From NCBI RefSeq assembly GCF_001667925.1, contig NZ_LZJR01000153.1, positions 62,001-126,000 of the forward strand: a DNA stretch of 64,000 bases. Reading direction: 5' to 3'. The notes beneath the pieces are model-generated. The model had not been told where the DNA came from, did not search any database, and saw only the letters and a program-made list of their open reading frames with translations. Shown in pieces: positions 34,539 to 43,911 of the stretch (position 1 is its first letter; each line of letters starts with the position of its first letter). Both the position numbers and the translations under genes were made by a program. The stretch comes from Mycobacterium sp. E2479. Lineage in GTDB: Bacteria; Actinomycetota; Actinomycetes; Mycobacteriales; Mycobacteriaceae.

Positions 34539-34838
34539 ATGAGCGGTGAAGAGGAACAGCTAGCACTCGCGGTGTGGGACGCAATCGCGGACATACTCAA
34601 CCGGGTCGTCCACGAGCTACCCGAACCGGGCCGCGACGAAATACAGCGCACTGCCAGTGCACTTCGAGACGATGCCGTTAAGTTGCTGTGGTCGCGCGGA
34701 TCAAAATCGCCGCTGTATCCGTTCGCCCGAGAGATGGCGTTTGCCGTTCTCGACTGGTGGAATGACCCGTCGCACGAAAACTTCGTCAACTTGGAGCGCG
34801 CAAGCAAGGCGTACGAAACGGCCCGGCTCGGGCGTTAG
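34539..34838 (+). CDS. Small hypothetical protein
   Basis: A 99-residue soluble, mostly helical protein that I do not recognise (MSGEEEQLALAVWDAIADIL..., SPLYPFAREMAFAVLDWWNDPSHENF). There is no signal peptide or membrane segment. GGGAG lies about 7 nt upstream of the ATG at 34539; an ATG at 34497 is in frame with poorer context. It stands alone between the excisionase-like remnant and ldtB and may be cargo of the lost element. Confidence 0.5.
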   Translation: MSGEEEQLALAVWDAIADILNRVVHELPEPGRDEIQRTASALRDDAVKLLWSRGSKSPLYPFAREMAFAVLDWWNDPSHENFVNLERASKAYETARLGR

Positions 34839-35040
34839 GACGACAGCCTGTTTGTTATGGCGCTGGCGCGCTGACTCCTGCTGCTGAGCGCGGGACTCGC
34901 ACGTGAACCGTTGTGGTGCTAGTCCAGTAGCAGGCCTGTAAGCGTTTCTGCCATGCGCTGGCTGACCCGCCCCTTAAAGAGGCCCACAGGCGGGCGCCCC
35001 ACTGCCCGAGGACGGCCCAGAAGCTGCACTGACCGGTCCG

Positions 35041-36237
35041 TCAGGTGTTGGCGTTGCCCGCTTTCCACTGCGCCCAGGGGATGTTCCAGTCGCCCAGGCC
35101 CTCGATGCCCGGCAAGGTCGACCCGACCGTATGCACCACCTCGACGACGTCGCCACTCTTGCTGTGTTCGTAGAACCACTCGGCGTTGCTCGGGCTCACG
35201 TTGAGGCATCCGTGGCTGGTATTGGTGTGGCCCTGGGCGCCCACCGACCACGGCGCCGAGTGCACGAAGACGCCGCTGTAGGACATCTGTGTGGCCCAGT
35301 CGACTTCGGTGCGATATCCGTTGGGCGAGTTGACCGGAACACCATAGGTCGATGAGTCCATGATGATGTGCTTGAACCGCGCGCCAATGATGTAGATCCC
35401 GTTGGCCGTCGGGGTGCTGTCTTTGCCCATCGACGTCGGCATGGTCCTGACGACGTCACCGTTGACCCGCACGGTCACCGTCTTGGTGGTGTCGTCGGCC
35501 GTCGAGATCACCTCGTCGCCGATGGTGAAGTGCGTCTTTACGTTGTCCTCGCCGAACATCCCATCGCCCAGATCCACCCCGTAGGTGTTAACCGCCACAT
35601 CGACGGTGGTCCCCGACTTCCAGAAACGCTCTGGGCGCCAACGAACTTCACGGTTGTTCAGCCAATAGAACGCGCCCTCCACCGGAGGGTTGGTGGTGAT
35701 GGTGATGGCTTTTTGGGCCGCCGCCCGGTTCGCGATGTTCTCGTCGAAGCGGATCGCCACCGGCTGACCGATGCCTACTACGTCGCCGTCGGACGGATTT
35801 ACGTAGGGCATGGTCAGGTGCGCGGGTGAACTGGTCTCGAACGTCATTTGTTTGTTGGCCGCCCCGCCCAGGCCGGTCGCCTTGACGTTCAGCGTGTAGC
35901 GCCGGTTGTAGCCCAGCTGCTCGGTGGTCGACCAACGCAGGCCGTCGGGGCTCAACTGCCCACTGATCGACTTGCCGTTCTCGTTGACCATGGTGACCGA
36001 TGCGAGCACGCCATCGGCGACGGTCACCGTCACCGGCGCGTCCACCGTCACACCGACGGCGCCGTCGGTCACCGAGGCGGTGAGTTTTGGGACCAGCAAG
36101 TCGGCCAGGGGCGTGCCCTTGTCGAAGATGACCTTCGGCGGCGCCGCCGCGTGGTCGCCGTTGCAGGCGCCAGCGAACACAGCAATCGGAACGATCGCGG
36201 CCACCAGCCACGATCGTGATCTCCGCAAACGCGCCAT
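35041..36237 (-). CDS. ldtB: L,D-transpeptidase LdtMt2-type lipoprotein
   Basis: A 398-residue enzyme closely resembling M. tuberculosis Rv2518c (LdtMt2, 408). It makes 3-3 cross-links in peptidoglycan in the periplasm and is the main target of carbapenems there. A lipobox (FAGAC, Cys25) follows the signal helix; two Ig-like domains (starting KVIFDKGTPLADLLVPKLTA) precede the YkuD catalytic domain, with the motif HTNTSHGCLNVS and catalytic Cys about residue 344. The start MARLRRSRSWLV at 36237 gives a standard lipoprotein signal. It is monocistronic as far as the spacing shows. Confidence 0.96.
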   Translation of the reverse strand: MARLRRSRSWLVAAIVPIAVFAGACNGDHAAAPPKVIFDKGTPLADLLVPKLTASVTDGAVGVTVDAPVTVTVADGVLASVTMVNENGKSISGQLSPDGLRWSTTEQLGYNRRYTLNVKATGLGGAANKQMTFETSSPAHLTMPYVNPSDGDVVGIGQPVAIRFDENIANRAAAQKAITITTNPPVEGAFYWLNNREVRWRPERFWKSGTTVDVAVNTYGVDLGDGMFGEDNVKTHFTIGDEVISTADDTTKTVTVRVNGDVVRTMPTSMGKDSTPTANGIYIIGARFKHIIMDSSTYGVPVNSPNGYRTEVDWATQMSYSGVFVHSAPWSVGAQGHTNTSHGCLNVSPSNAEWFYEHSKSGDVVEVVHTVGSTLPGIEGLGDWNIPWAQWKAGNANT

Positions 36238-36413
36238 CAGTGACCTTCCGCCCGATTCTCTAGTTGGTCACCGCTGACCAGCGAGGTAGCTGCAGGCATT
36301 CTAATGGCTTTTGCCGACACTCCCGTGCGCAAGCGAGCCGGGGCAGCCGATCGGTGTCGCCACCGCAATGAATTCGTCATTCTGGCGAGGTCCAGAGCCC
36401 GCCAGGCACCCTA

Positions 36414-37316
36414 TTACACCGGCGAGCCGGCCCCGTCGTGCAGCTGCGCCTCGACCCGGTCGCGGGTGCTGACGGCCTCGAGGCGAGCCAGTTTGACGAT
36501 GGCCGCGGTCATCACCAGCGCCGCCACCACCAGGGCGATCGTTCCGGCGCGACCCGTGTTCAGCGTCTCGCCGAGAACGACGACGCCGAGCACGGCGGCC
36601 ACCACCGGCTGTGACATCTGCAGGGTCGGCATCGACGCGGTCAACGGACCCGCCCGAAACGCCGACTGACTCCACGCCACGCCACCCAGCGCCACCAGAA
36701 TGCAGGCGTACAGCTCCGGGGTCCGGGTCACCGCGCCCGCTCCGTCGCCGAGCCGGGCGACGACCTCTTTGGCGAGCACCGCGAAGACGCCCCACAATGC
36801 CCCCGACGCGAAGGCGAACAGCGCCGCGGCGGCGGCGCCGCCCCATATCCGGCCGACGATCACGCAGCCGACCAACAGCGGCCCGAGCACAGCGGCCACC
36901 GCGGCCCAGGTTCGCAGCGAGGCACCCGTATGCCCGGCCTGAGGGTTGCCGACGGTTACGAATACGATCACCGCCGCGGTCAACAAAGCGGCCCATACCC
37001 ATTCGCCCCCGGTCACGGTGCGGTGCAAGAACCTGGCGTTGATCGGCAGCGCGAACAGCACCGAAGACATCAGCAGTGCCTGCACCAATAGCACCGAGCC
37101 CTCACCAAGCGCCGCGGCCTGTAGCGCGATGCTTGCCACGAGCAGCAGTGCGCCCCACCACCACCGTTGATTGCGAAGCAGGCCGGCGAACAATTCGACG
37201 GAGCCGACCGCTCGGTCCGCGACGCAGTGCGCCGCGCGCTGCTGCAGGACGTCGCCGAGCGCGATGCACAGCGCAGAACTCAGAGCCAGCAATGCGGCGA
37301 TATTCACTTGGGCCAT
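36414..37316 (-). CDS. DMT-superfamily membrane transporter
   Basis: A 300-residue membrane protein with about ten hydrophobic helices in two similar halves (N-terminal ALLALSSALCIALGDVLQQRAAH; C-terminal ACILVALGGVAWSQSAFRAGPLTASMP...PVVAAVLGVVVLGETL). The LGE motif near the last helices is typical of the drug/metabolite transporter superfamily. The substrate is unknown. The start at 37316 has GGAGAAA about 9 nt upstream; a start at 37355 is in frame. It lies 75 bp downstream of the MmpL-family gene on the same strand. Confidence 0.8.
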   Translation of the reverse strand: MAQVNIAALLALSSALCIALGDVLQQRAAHCVADRAVGSVELFAGLLRNQRWWWGALLLVASIALQAAALGEGSVLLVQALLMSSVLFALPINARFLHRTVTGGEWVWAALLTAAVIVFVTVGNPQAGHTGASLRTWAAVAAVLGPLLVGCVIVGRIWGGAAAAALFAFASGALWGVFAVLAKEVVARLGDGAGAVTRTPELYACILVALGGVAWSQSAFRAGPLTASMPTLQMSQPVVAAVLGVVVLGETLNTGRAGTIALVVAALVMTAAIVKLARLEAVSTRDRVEAQLHDGAGSPV

Positions 37317-37391
37317 AAGGGTTTCTCCGTCGATGTCCGGCAGCGCGGGCGTCATTTCTGCGAAAGTCCTTGCCCTACCAGGCTCCTCGTA

Positions 37392-39749
37392 TCAGCTACG
37401 ACCGGACGCGGCTCTGGTTGGCCACCTTCTGATCATTGACTGCGGCACCTCGGGGGCATCGCGGGCCCAGCGGCCGCGCCCGACCGCGACCTCGCCGCCC
37501 TCGCCGGTCATGGGCCGGTTCCGCAACGACACCAACCACCGGGGAGCCCACCATGTCCAGTGGCCGAGGAAGTGGATGAAGGACGGCACCAGAACCATCC
37601 GCACCAAGGTGGCGTCGACGAGCACACCGAGCGTCAGACCCAAGCCCAGCATTCGCATGAAGGACACATGCGCGGGGATCAGCGCGGCAAAGGAAATCGA
37701 CATCACCAGCGCGGCGGTGGTGACGACCCGGCCGATGCCGGCGATGCCCAGCGCGGTGCTCTCGTCGGTGGCGTGGCGTGCCTCGGCCGGCGTCGGCGGG
37801 GTCTCACGAATGGCTTGCGAGGCCAGCCAGTACTCGTGAATGCGCGAGACCAGGAACACCTCATAATCCATAGCCAGCCCAAAAGCGATGCAGAACAACA
37901 ACACTGGAATGTTCGCGTTCAACGTCCCATTGGGAGTGGTGCCCAGGGCGCCCAGATGCCCATCCTGGAATATCCACACCATCGCGCCGAATGCGGCCGT
38001 CAATGACAGGACGTTGCACACCAGTGCCTGCAGCGGCAGCACCGCGCTGCCGGTGAGCAAGAACAGCAGCGCGAACGTGATGATCGCGATCAGCCCGAAC
38101 ACCAGTGGCAGTCGATTGGTGATCGCGTCGACGCTGTCGCGGTTGATCTGTGCCAGTCCGGTCATCTCCACCGACCGCCCCGCCGGCCCGCCGACCTGAT
38201 GCAGCCGGTCTAGCTGTGTGTTCGAGGCCCGCGAATACAGTGGCGCCGTGCTGCCCACGGTGAGAAATGCGCTGCCGTTGGCCATGCCGGTGGCGGCGGC
38301 GGGCGCCCCGACCCGATTCCCCGCCACGAATGTCCCAATCGGTGCGCTGACCGCGGACACGTCGGGCACCCGGGACAGCTCAGCGGCGTAGCGCTGCAGC
38401 TCGCCGGCGCTCAACCCGCGGGCGTCGGGAACCACCACGGACACCGAGGTCCCCAACCCGTTAGCGAAGTCGTTGTCCAGCATGTCAGCGACCTGGCGCG
38501 CCGACGCCGAGCGCGGTAGCACCCGCTCGTCGGGAAAACCCCACTTCACGCCCAGAAAAGGCGCCCCAAGTAACAACAGCAGCGCGACGACGCTCAAGCC
38601 GACCGGCATCGCCCGGCGCAGGACGAACTTGGTCGACCGGTACCAGAACTGCGACACCAGTGGCTGGTGAGCCGGATCGCGGAATGACCGCTGCCCGTGC
38701 AGGATGCGATGCATCGCGCGACGGGCGTCCATCGTGTTCAGTCGGGGCCCCAGCAGCACGATGGCGGCCGGGGTCACCACCACGGCCGCGATCGCGACGA
38801 TGACCGCGGTGGCCACGATGGTGTAGGCCGACGATTTCAGGAAGTACATCGGGAACAGCGCCATCACCGCCATCGACAAGCCAACGGTGGTGGCGGAAAA
38901 CAGCACGGTCCGCCCGGCGGTGGCCATGGTGCGATACAACGCCCGGTCGCGATCCTCGGTGCGCGCCAACTCCTCGCGATAGCGAGTGATGATCAGCAGG
39001 TTGTAGTCAATGGCCAGGGCAAGGCCCATCGCGATGCTGAGGTCCAGCGCGTACGTCGACACATCGGTGGCCAAGCTGATCAGCCGTAACACCGACATGG
39101 TGCACGCTATAGCCAATGCGCCCAGGACAATCGGCAGCGTCGCCGCCACCACTCCGCCGAGCACCCACACCAACACCGCGAAACTCAGTGGAATCGCGAT
39201 GGACTCCATGAGCAGCAGGTCACGCTGGTTCTGGTCGTTGATCTGCGCATACGCAACCGCCATCCCGCCGGCGCGCACGGTGACGCCGTCCCGGTCATGC
39301 ACCAGGTCCTTCGTCAGCGTGCTGGCGTATTTCTGCGCGTCGTTTTCCCCGCCTTTGAGGCCGGCCACGATCATTGCGGACTTCTCGTCCTTGCTCACCA
39401 GTGGGGCCGCAGCCGCAGGCGGCGACGTCCACGCCGACGAAACGTTGAGCACCCACGGCGAACGTTTGAGCTGGTCGACGATGTCAATGCCGACCCGACG
39501 TGCCTGATCACCGCGGGCGCCGGTGGGCGCGGTCACCACGATCAACATCTGCTGATCGGTCTGGTTGAACTTGTCCCGAAGGGTGTCGCTCGCCCGCGAA
39601 GACTCGGCGGTGGGGTCCTGGAACCCACCGCCGGAAAGCTTGTTGACCACGGGCAGCCCGAAGATCGCGCTCCCCAGCAGCACCAGCACGCCAACCGCGA
39701 TGATGCGGCGCGGCGCGGCGATGGCAAGCCGGGTGATTACTCGCAGCAT
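37392..39749 (-). CDS. MmpL/MMPL-family RND transporter
   Basis: A 785-residue protein with the RND pattern: one N-terminal helix (RRIIAVGVLVLLGSAIFGLP), a large periplasmic loop, five helices, a second loop and a last set of helices. Conserved pieces include LDLSIAMGLALAIDYNLLIITRYREEL and GLAMDYEVFLVSRIHEYW, the GxxxDY motifs that carry the proton relay. The family exports lipids, siderophores or drugs; the cargo here is unknown. There is no mmpS next to it and it is shorter than the lipid-exporting MmpLs. The start MLRVITRLAIAAP at 39749 was chosen before the first helix; the open extension to 39893 is not hydrophobic and is unlike the family. Confidence 0.88.
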   Translation of the reverse strand: MLRVITRLAIAAPRRIIAVGVLVLLGSAIFGLPVVNKLSGGGFQDPTAESSRASDTLRDKFNQTDQQMLIVVTAPTGARGDQARRVGIDIVDQLKRSPWVLNVSSAWTSPPAAAAPLVSKDEKSAMIVAGLKGGENDAQKYASTLTKDLVHDRDGVTVRAGGMAVAYAQINDQNQRDLLLMESIAIPLSFAVLVWVLGGVVAATLPIVLGALAIACTMSVLRLISLATDVSTYALDLSIAMGLALAIDYNLLIITRYREELARTEDRDRALYRTMATAGRTVLFSATTVGLSMAVMALFPMYFLKSSAYTIVATAVIVAIAAVVVTPAAIVLLGPRLNTMDARRAMHRILHGQRSFRDPAHQPLVSQFWYRSTKFVLRRAMPVGLSVVALLLLLGAPFLGVKWGFPDERVLPRSASARQVADMLDNDFANGLGTSVSVVVPDARGLSAGELQRYAAELSRVPDVSAVSAPIGTFVAGNRVGAPAAATGMANGSAFLTVGSTAPLYSRASNTQLDRLHQVGGPAGRSVEMTGLAQINRDSVDAITNRLPLVFGLIAIITFALLFLLTGSAVLPLQALVCNVLSLTAAFGAMVWIFQDGHLGALGTTPNGTLNANIPVLLFCIAFGLAMDYEVFLVSRIHEYWLASQAIRETPPTPAEARHATDESTALGIAGIGRVVTTAALVMSISFAALIPAHVSFMRMLGLGLTLGVLVDATLVRMVLVPSFIHFLGHWTWWAPRWLVSLRNRPMTGEGGEVAVGRGRWARDAPEVPQSMIRRWPTRAASGRS

Positions 39750-39957
39750 GCCGTATCGCCTACCCGAAACCGCGCGCGTTGACCCGCCCAGCTGCGAATT
39801 GCTCACATCAGCCCGGGGTGGCGGCGGCGTCCTGTCGATCTGCCGATGGAGGTTTGACGCTCGGGCACCGGGGTATCGAATGTAAAAGCACACTCGGTAC
39901 CTGGATTTGGTGTGCGCAGTGCCGGTTTGCCTGGGTTACATGCAGATTGGATGTGCG

Positions 39958-41205
39958 ATGGACGACACGGACGACACGGACGACGGCACCAATATTCGGC
40001 ATCCCACCGAAGCGGACTGGCAGGCGGTCTTCGAGAATCAGGCCCGGACTTTCGGCGATCCGGTGGGCCCGGAAGATCTTGAAGCGTGGAAACGCCGAGT
40101 CAGCCTCGATGACATCCTGATCGCCGAGGATCTCTCCGATCCGGAGCATTCGAATTTGGTGGGCACGTCCATCATCTATCCCTCGCAGCTCACCGTGCCG
40201 GGCGGTGCCCACTTGCGGGTCGCGTGGCTGACGATGATCGCCGTTGCGTCAACGCATCAGGGCAAGGGGCTGTGGGCCCAGCTCAGCGCCCAGGGACTCG
40301 GAATCCTGTTGGACCGTGGTTATCCCGTCGTTTGCGGCGTTCCGACACAGACGGCGATGTACGACGGCTTCGGCGCCGGTGTGTCGAGTTACAGCCGCAC
40401 CTACTCCATTGACCGCCGCTTCGCGAAGTTGCGCGGCGCGCCGAGTCACCTTCGGGCGCGTGAGGTCAACGCCGCCGAGGCGCGACGAAACGTTCCCGAG
40501 ATCTACGAACGATGGTGTGCCGCAACCAATGGCGCGATATCCCGCAATGGTGCGTGGTGGGCCGACTACATGGACGACCGAGCGACCCAGCGCGGCAACG
40601 GATCTGCGCTACATTACACCATCCATCCCGACGGCTTTTTGACTTACCGGGTGGTCGGCTCACACCAGCATGCGTTCCGTCCACCGCTTGGCACGGTGGT
40701 CGTCGAGGACTTCTGCCCCATCACCGACGAGGCGCACACCGAGCTACTGCAGACGTTGCTGGTATTGGAGATGTTCTATCGCATAGAGATCGACGTGCCA
40801 CCGGATGACCCGCTGCCCCTCAAACTCGTCGACCAACGCGCGGCTGAAACGACGGGCGTGAGCGACTTCCTGTGGGTGCGTATCAACGACGTGCCCGAAA
40901 CGCTCGGAGCACGTACCTACGCCGCCGATGCCGACATCGTGCTGGAAGTCACCGACCCGCTCAACCTGGCGGGAGGGCGCTTTCAGTTGCAGACCCGCGA
41001 CGGCGTCGGAAAATGCACGCCCCATGACGGGTCGGCAGACATCAAGATCGGTCTGGCCGACCTGGCCAGCATCTACATGGGGGCGCATCGGGCTTCCCAG
41101 CTCGCCCGCGCCAACCGCATCACCGAAGTGCGCCAGGGAGCGCTGGGCGAGCTGGACGCCGCCTTCATGGCCGAGCGGGCACCGTACACCGGCACCGTGT
41201 TGTGA
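39958..41205 (+). CDS. Eis-like GNAT N-acetyltransferase
   Basis: A 415-residue protein with the Eis architecture: an N-terminal GNAT domain (VAWLTMIAVASTHQGKGLWAQL, acetyl-CoA-binding loop), a second GNAT-like domain, and a C-terminal SCP2-like domain (LEVTDPLNLAGGRFQLQ). Eis of M. tuberculosis acetylates aminoglycosides and host or mycobacterial proteins. This paralogue has its own acidic N-terminal extension (MDDTDDTDDGTN) encoded by a 9-bp repeat. The ATG at 39958 is the last before the homology; ATG 39940 and TTG 39907 are in frame and cannot be excluded. It is divergent from the MmpL gene (208 bp between starts). Confidence 0.85.
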   Translation: MDDTDDTDDGTNIRHPTEADWQAVFENQARTFGDPVGPEDLEAWKRRVSLDDILIAEDLSDPEHSNLVGTSIIYPSQLTVPGGAHLRVAWLTMIAVASTHQGKGLWAQLSAQGLGILLDRGYPVVCGVPTQTAMYDGFGAGVSSYSRTYSIDRRFAKLRGAPSHLRAREVNAAEARRNVPEIYERWCAATNGAISRNGAWWADYMDDRATQRGNGSALHYTIHPDGFLTYRVVGSHQHAFRPPLGTVVVEDFCPITDEAHTELLQTLLVLEMFYRIEIDVPPDDPLPLKLVDQRAAETTGVSDFLWVRINDVPETLGARTYAADADIVLEVTDPLNLAGGRFQLQTRDGVGKCTPHDGSADIKIGLADLASIYMGAHRASQLARANRITEVRQGALGELDAAFMAERAPYTGTVL

Positions 41206-41416
41206 GGCCACAAAACACCCTGTGCCGCAGCGCCTTTCGCCGCCCCCGGTATCGCGGCATGAGAAGTCGACGGCAGCCGGTCGATGGTTGGCCGCGGCAC
41301 GCGGGGACGTCTACGGGCCTGTTCAGCTTCGGGCGGCTATCCTGGAAGAAGGTCTGGATTTCACTCCGTGGCGCAACGCCTGTTATTGTCGCCTACGCGG
41401 TCTCGGCCGACCACAA

Positions 41417-41489
<73 letters not shown>

Positions 41490-41505
41490 CTTCAAAGCCT
41501 ATTTC

Positions 41506-41526
41506 CCGGGGGGGTCACCCTCCCGG
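41506..41526 (+). terminator. Hairpin downstream of tRNA-Lys, probable terminator
   Basis: CCGGGGGGG and CCCTCCCGG form a 9-bp stem (one G-T pair) with a TCA loop, 16 nt after the tRNA. No U-tract follows, so it would be a tract-less or processing hairpin. Confidence 0.55.
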
Positions 41527-41648
41527 TGGGGCGTTGATGCGTTGCTCATTGCAGCGTCGCCCACCCCTGGGCCGGCCTTGGCGACGGCGTGGAACCGTTC
41601 AGTGCTGCCTGTTCCGCAGTTCCTCGAACGGTCCCGATCGGGCCAGGA

Positions 41649-42220
41649 TCAGCCGCTGACTACCAGCACCCACGCGGGGAAGGCCATCGCGATCCACATG
41701 CTCGGTCGCCGGCGATCAGCAGCCCCACCCCCACCAGGTAGCTGATCGCGACCAGCCAGCGGGGCATCAGGCCAGTCCTCAGCCAGATGGTGGCCAGCGA
41801 CAGCATGAACACCGCCGCCATCCGGATCGCGTAGGTCTTGGTCGCCGCCAATACGACAAATCTGCCGAGGTCGATCACGCCGGCTCGCGCAGGCGAGTCG
41901 ATCGCGCCCGTATTTGTGGCCACCAGTCCGGCGACCACTGGGGCCGCAACGAATGTCATCGCGAGAAATAGCGGTCCGCTGCCCAAGAACACCGAGGCCA
42001 AAAATCGGTCCTCGAAGCGTCCAAGCCCGTCGCGCACGACACCGATGAACCAAAGGAAGCTGATCCCCGCGGACGGCATCAGTGCCGTCGCGGTTACGAG
42101 GCTGCTGTGCTGGGTGCTGAGCCATCTAGTCGAATCCTGGGCGGCCCTGTTGTCATATCTGGTCGGGGTGGTGATCGTAGCGATGACAATCAACTTGGTC
42201 ATCGAGATGAGCCAGCGCAC
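41649..42220 (-). pseudogene. Small membrane protein with a frameshifted C-terminus
   Basis: The GTG-started frame at 42220 encodes about 170 residues with four hydrophobic segments (AGISFLWFIGVV, FLASVFLGSGPLFLAMTFVAAPVVAGLV, TYAIRMAAVFMLSLATIWL, WLVAISYLVGVGLLIAG), then turns to GDRACGSRW and stops at 41660. Reading one base over from about 41700 instead gives SMWIAMAFPAWVLVVSG and a stop at 41649, a natural final helix. A single-base deletion or a sequencing error therefore changed the last 15-18 residues. The family is an uncharacterised actinobacterial membrane protein. It may still be functional with the altered tail. Confidence 0.6.
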
Positions 42221-42269
42221 CGGCTGAGAGTCGCATCGATGTCAGCGGACGCCATGCGCACCCGCACTT

Positions 42270-42578
42270 CTAAAAGCAGGTGCTGACGTGGATTCGCCGG
42301 CCGCCTCCGACGCAAACGCCTGCTCGTGGCGGTGGTGGCGGGGGCGGGGGTGGAAAGTCTTGCGGTAGCGGCGCATAGGCGTCCGGCGGCGGGGCAAACG
42401 TGTTGACAGTATCGGCTAGGTTGGCGCACCCGCTAACGGAAACACGCCTGCCGACACCCGCGCAGACGTCGGCTTCCGCCACCCCGGAAGGCTCCACGGC
42501 GGCCCATATCTCTGGAATAGCAGTCAGGGCCAATATCGCTATCCCTGCGGTCGTCCAAGACCGCTTCCACAAGTTCAT
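42270..42578 (-). CDS. Small secreted proline-rich protein with a duplicated Cys motif
   Basis: A 102-residue protein with a clear signal peptide (MNLWKRSWTTAGIAILALTA, cleavage after about residue 26). The mature part has two copies of one motif, VCAGVGRRVSVSGC near its start and VCVGGGRRIHVSTC at its end, separated by a linker with nine consecutive prolines. Each motif has two cysteines, so two small disulfide loops are likely. AAGGAGATC is about 7 nt upstream of the ATG. I do not recognise the family; the function is unknown. Confidence 0.75.
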   Translation of the reverse strand: MNLWKRSWTTAGIAILALTAIPEIWAAVEPSGVAEADVCAGVGRRVSVSGCANLADTVNTFAPPPDAYAPLPQDFPPPPPPPPPRAGVCVGGGRRIHVSTCF

Positions 42579-42740
42579 AGTGATCTCCTTTCCATCACGG
42601 CTGGGTTCTTCGGGCTGGCACGCGCACCGAGGGCCCTAGCGGATTCCACTGCGACACAGGACTATTGGGCCGATTGGTGCAGCATTTGCGCTCGGTAGCC
42701 GATTTAAATTCGAACATGACCAGGTTTCGCGCTACATCGT

Positions 42741-43130
42741 TCAGGGAGTGGTGGCCTGCCCAATCAACGGAGTCCACTGGCAACGCTGCCGAATATCAGT
42801 TATCGGTTGACGGATTCCCTCCAGGTCGGCCTCTTCTTGTGGGTTGGCCTTGAAGTAGCTCTGCACCTGGTCCTGGATTTGATCTTTCGGCTGGTCTTGA
42901 AGGCCGGTGTAGAACCCGTTTACGTCCGGGTGAGTGAGTAGGTAGGTCGAGAGGGCTGCGGCAACACCAGCCGCGACACTGGCCACGTTCGCAGCTGTGC
43001 AGTCCGGCGGGCGAGGCGGCGCGTCGGCCGCGGCGCTCGCCGCGTTAGCAAACAACAGGGTGCCGGTAACCGCGCCAGCGCCGATCGCGCCGACCACCAT
43101 CCGATGCGGAATGATTCCTGGGACCAACAT
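42741..43130 (-). CDS. Secreted haemophore-like (Rv0203-type) protein
   Basis: A 129-residue protein with a signal peptide (VVGAIGAGAVTGTLLFANAASA) followed by a helical domain with the haemophore-family pattern: CTAANVASVAAGVAAALSTY, LLTHPDVNGFYTGL, QVQSYFKANPQEEADLEGIR and a closing RQRC cysteine. M. tuberculosis Rv0203, which this resembles, binds haem in the cell wall space and passes it to MmpL3/MmpL11. GGAGGAG lies about 8 nt upstream of this ATG, which is preferred over the in-frame start at 43190. Haem binding here is inferred from the family, since the haem-contact Tyr/His set cannot be confirmed by eye. Confidence 0.75.
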   Translation of the reverse strand: MLVPGIIPHRMVVGAIGAGAVTGTLLFANAASAAADAPPRPPDCTAANVASVAAGVAAALSTYLLTHPDVNGFYTGLQDQPKDQIQDQVQSYFKANPQEEADLEGIRQPITDIRQRCQWTPLIGQATTP

Positions 43131-43330
43131 GGCTGACTCCTCCGTTCTGCTACTGAACCTGGCCGGAGCCCGGTGGCGGTCGTTGCGCACGTTCAGCTAA
43201 CCACAGCTGATACCGCGCCACTGCGATATCGCGAATGGATTAAGAAAATTTCGTCGCATTGGAAACGGGTACGTCGGCCAAGATCACGGCGTAGCGTCGC
43301 GTCCACCGGAATAGCGAATGGAGAAGGACG

Positions 43331-43891
43331 ATGCCGGCGACCGACCAAGACTGGAGCAAACCGGCCGCGATGGCCATCCCCAGGGAGGGCTATTTCGAGC
43401 TTGAGCGCGGTCGCTACGGGCCGGTATATCCCCGCACGCCGGCGTGTTACGGCTTTTCGATCATCGCCAAAGTCAAGGAGGGACGGGAGGAGGCCGTCCG
43501 TGCGTATGGCAAGCAAATCGAAGAGGCGATCAAGGGCAGCCCCGACGTGCTCGCGCCGCTGCGGCTGCATTACCTGCGCTGGGTGCTCTTCGACGTCGGC
43601 TCGGGACTGCACTTCCAATATCAGGGCATCTTCGACACCGACTTCGACAAGTACACCGAGGATGCGGTGCAACTGTTCAGCCAGACCGGAATCACGACGG
43701 TGTTCACGAACTTGGAGGGCTTCCCGGAGGACTGGAAGGAAAACCCTGAGGCATTCATCAAGTTCGTCCGGGACCACCAGTTCCCGAGCTTCTTGGAGTA
43801 CGGGGAGTACCCCTACGTCACCGCCGACGAGATCAAGAAGGCACTACGGCTCAAGGCCGCCTTCCAGGACATGCTGGACCAAATGCAGTAA
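43331..43891 (+). CDS. Conserved protein of the DyP cluster, probable ferredoxin-like fold
   Basis: A 186-residue soluble protein without signal peptide. The N-terminal arm (MAIPREGYFELERGRYGPVYP) is followed by two beta-alpha-beta-like units (YGFSIIAKVKEGREEAVRAY; LRWVLFDVGSGLHFQYQGIF), suggesting a dimeric alpha/beta-barrel or DyP-like half domain, and a C-terminal helical part (ADEIKKALRLKAAFQDMLDQ). I know of no assigned function. It is 20 bp upstream of the peroxidase gene and surely co-transcribed, so it may be an accessory subunit, a haem or substrate carrier, or an inactive ferredoxin-fold partner. The ATG has GAGAAGGACG just upstream. Confidence 0.8.
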   Translation: MPATDQDWSKPAAMAIPREGYFELERGRYGPVYPRTPACYGFSIIAKVKEGREEAVRAYGKQIEEAIKGSPDVLAPLRLHYLRWVLFDVGSGLHFQYQGIFDTDFDKYTEDAVQLFSQTGITTVFTNLEGFPEDWKENPEAFIKFVRDHQFPSFLEYGEYPYVTADEIKKALRLKAAFQDMLDQMQ

Positions 43892-43911
43892 TACAACAGG
43901 GAATAGGGCTG

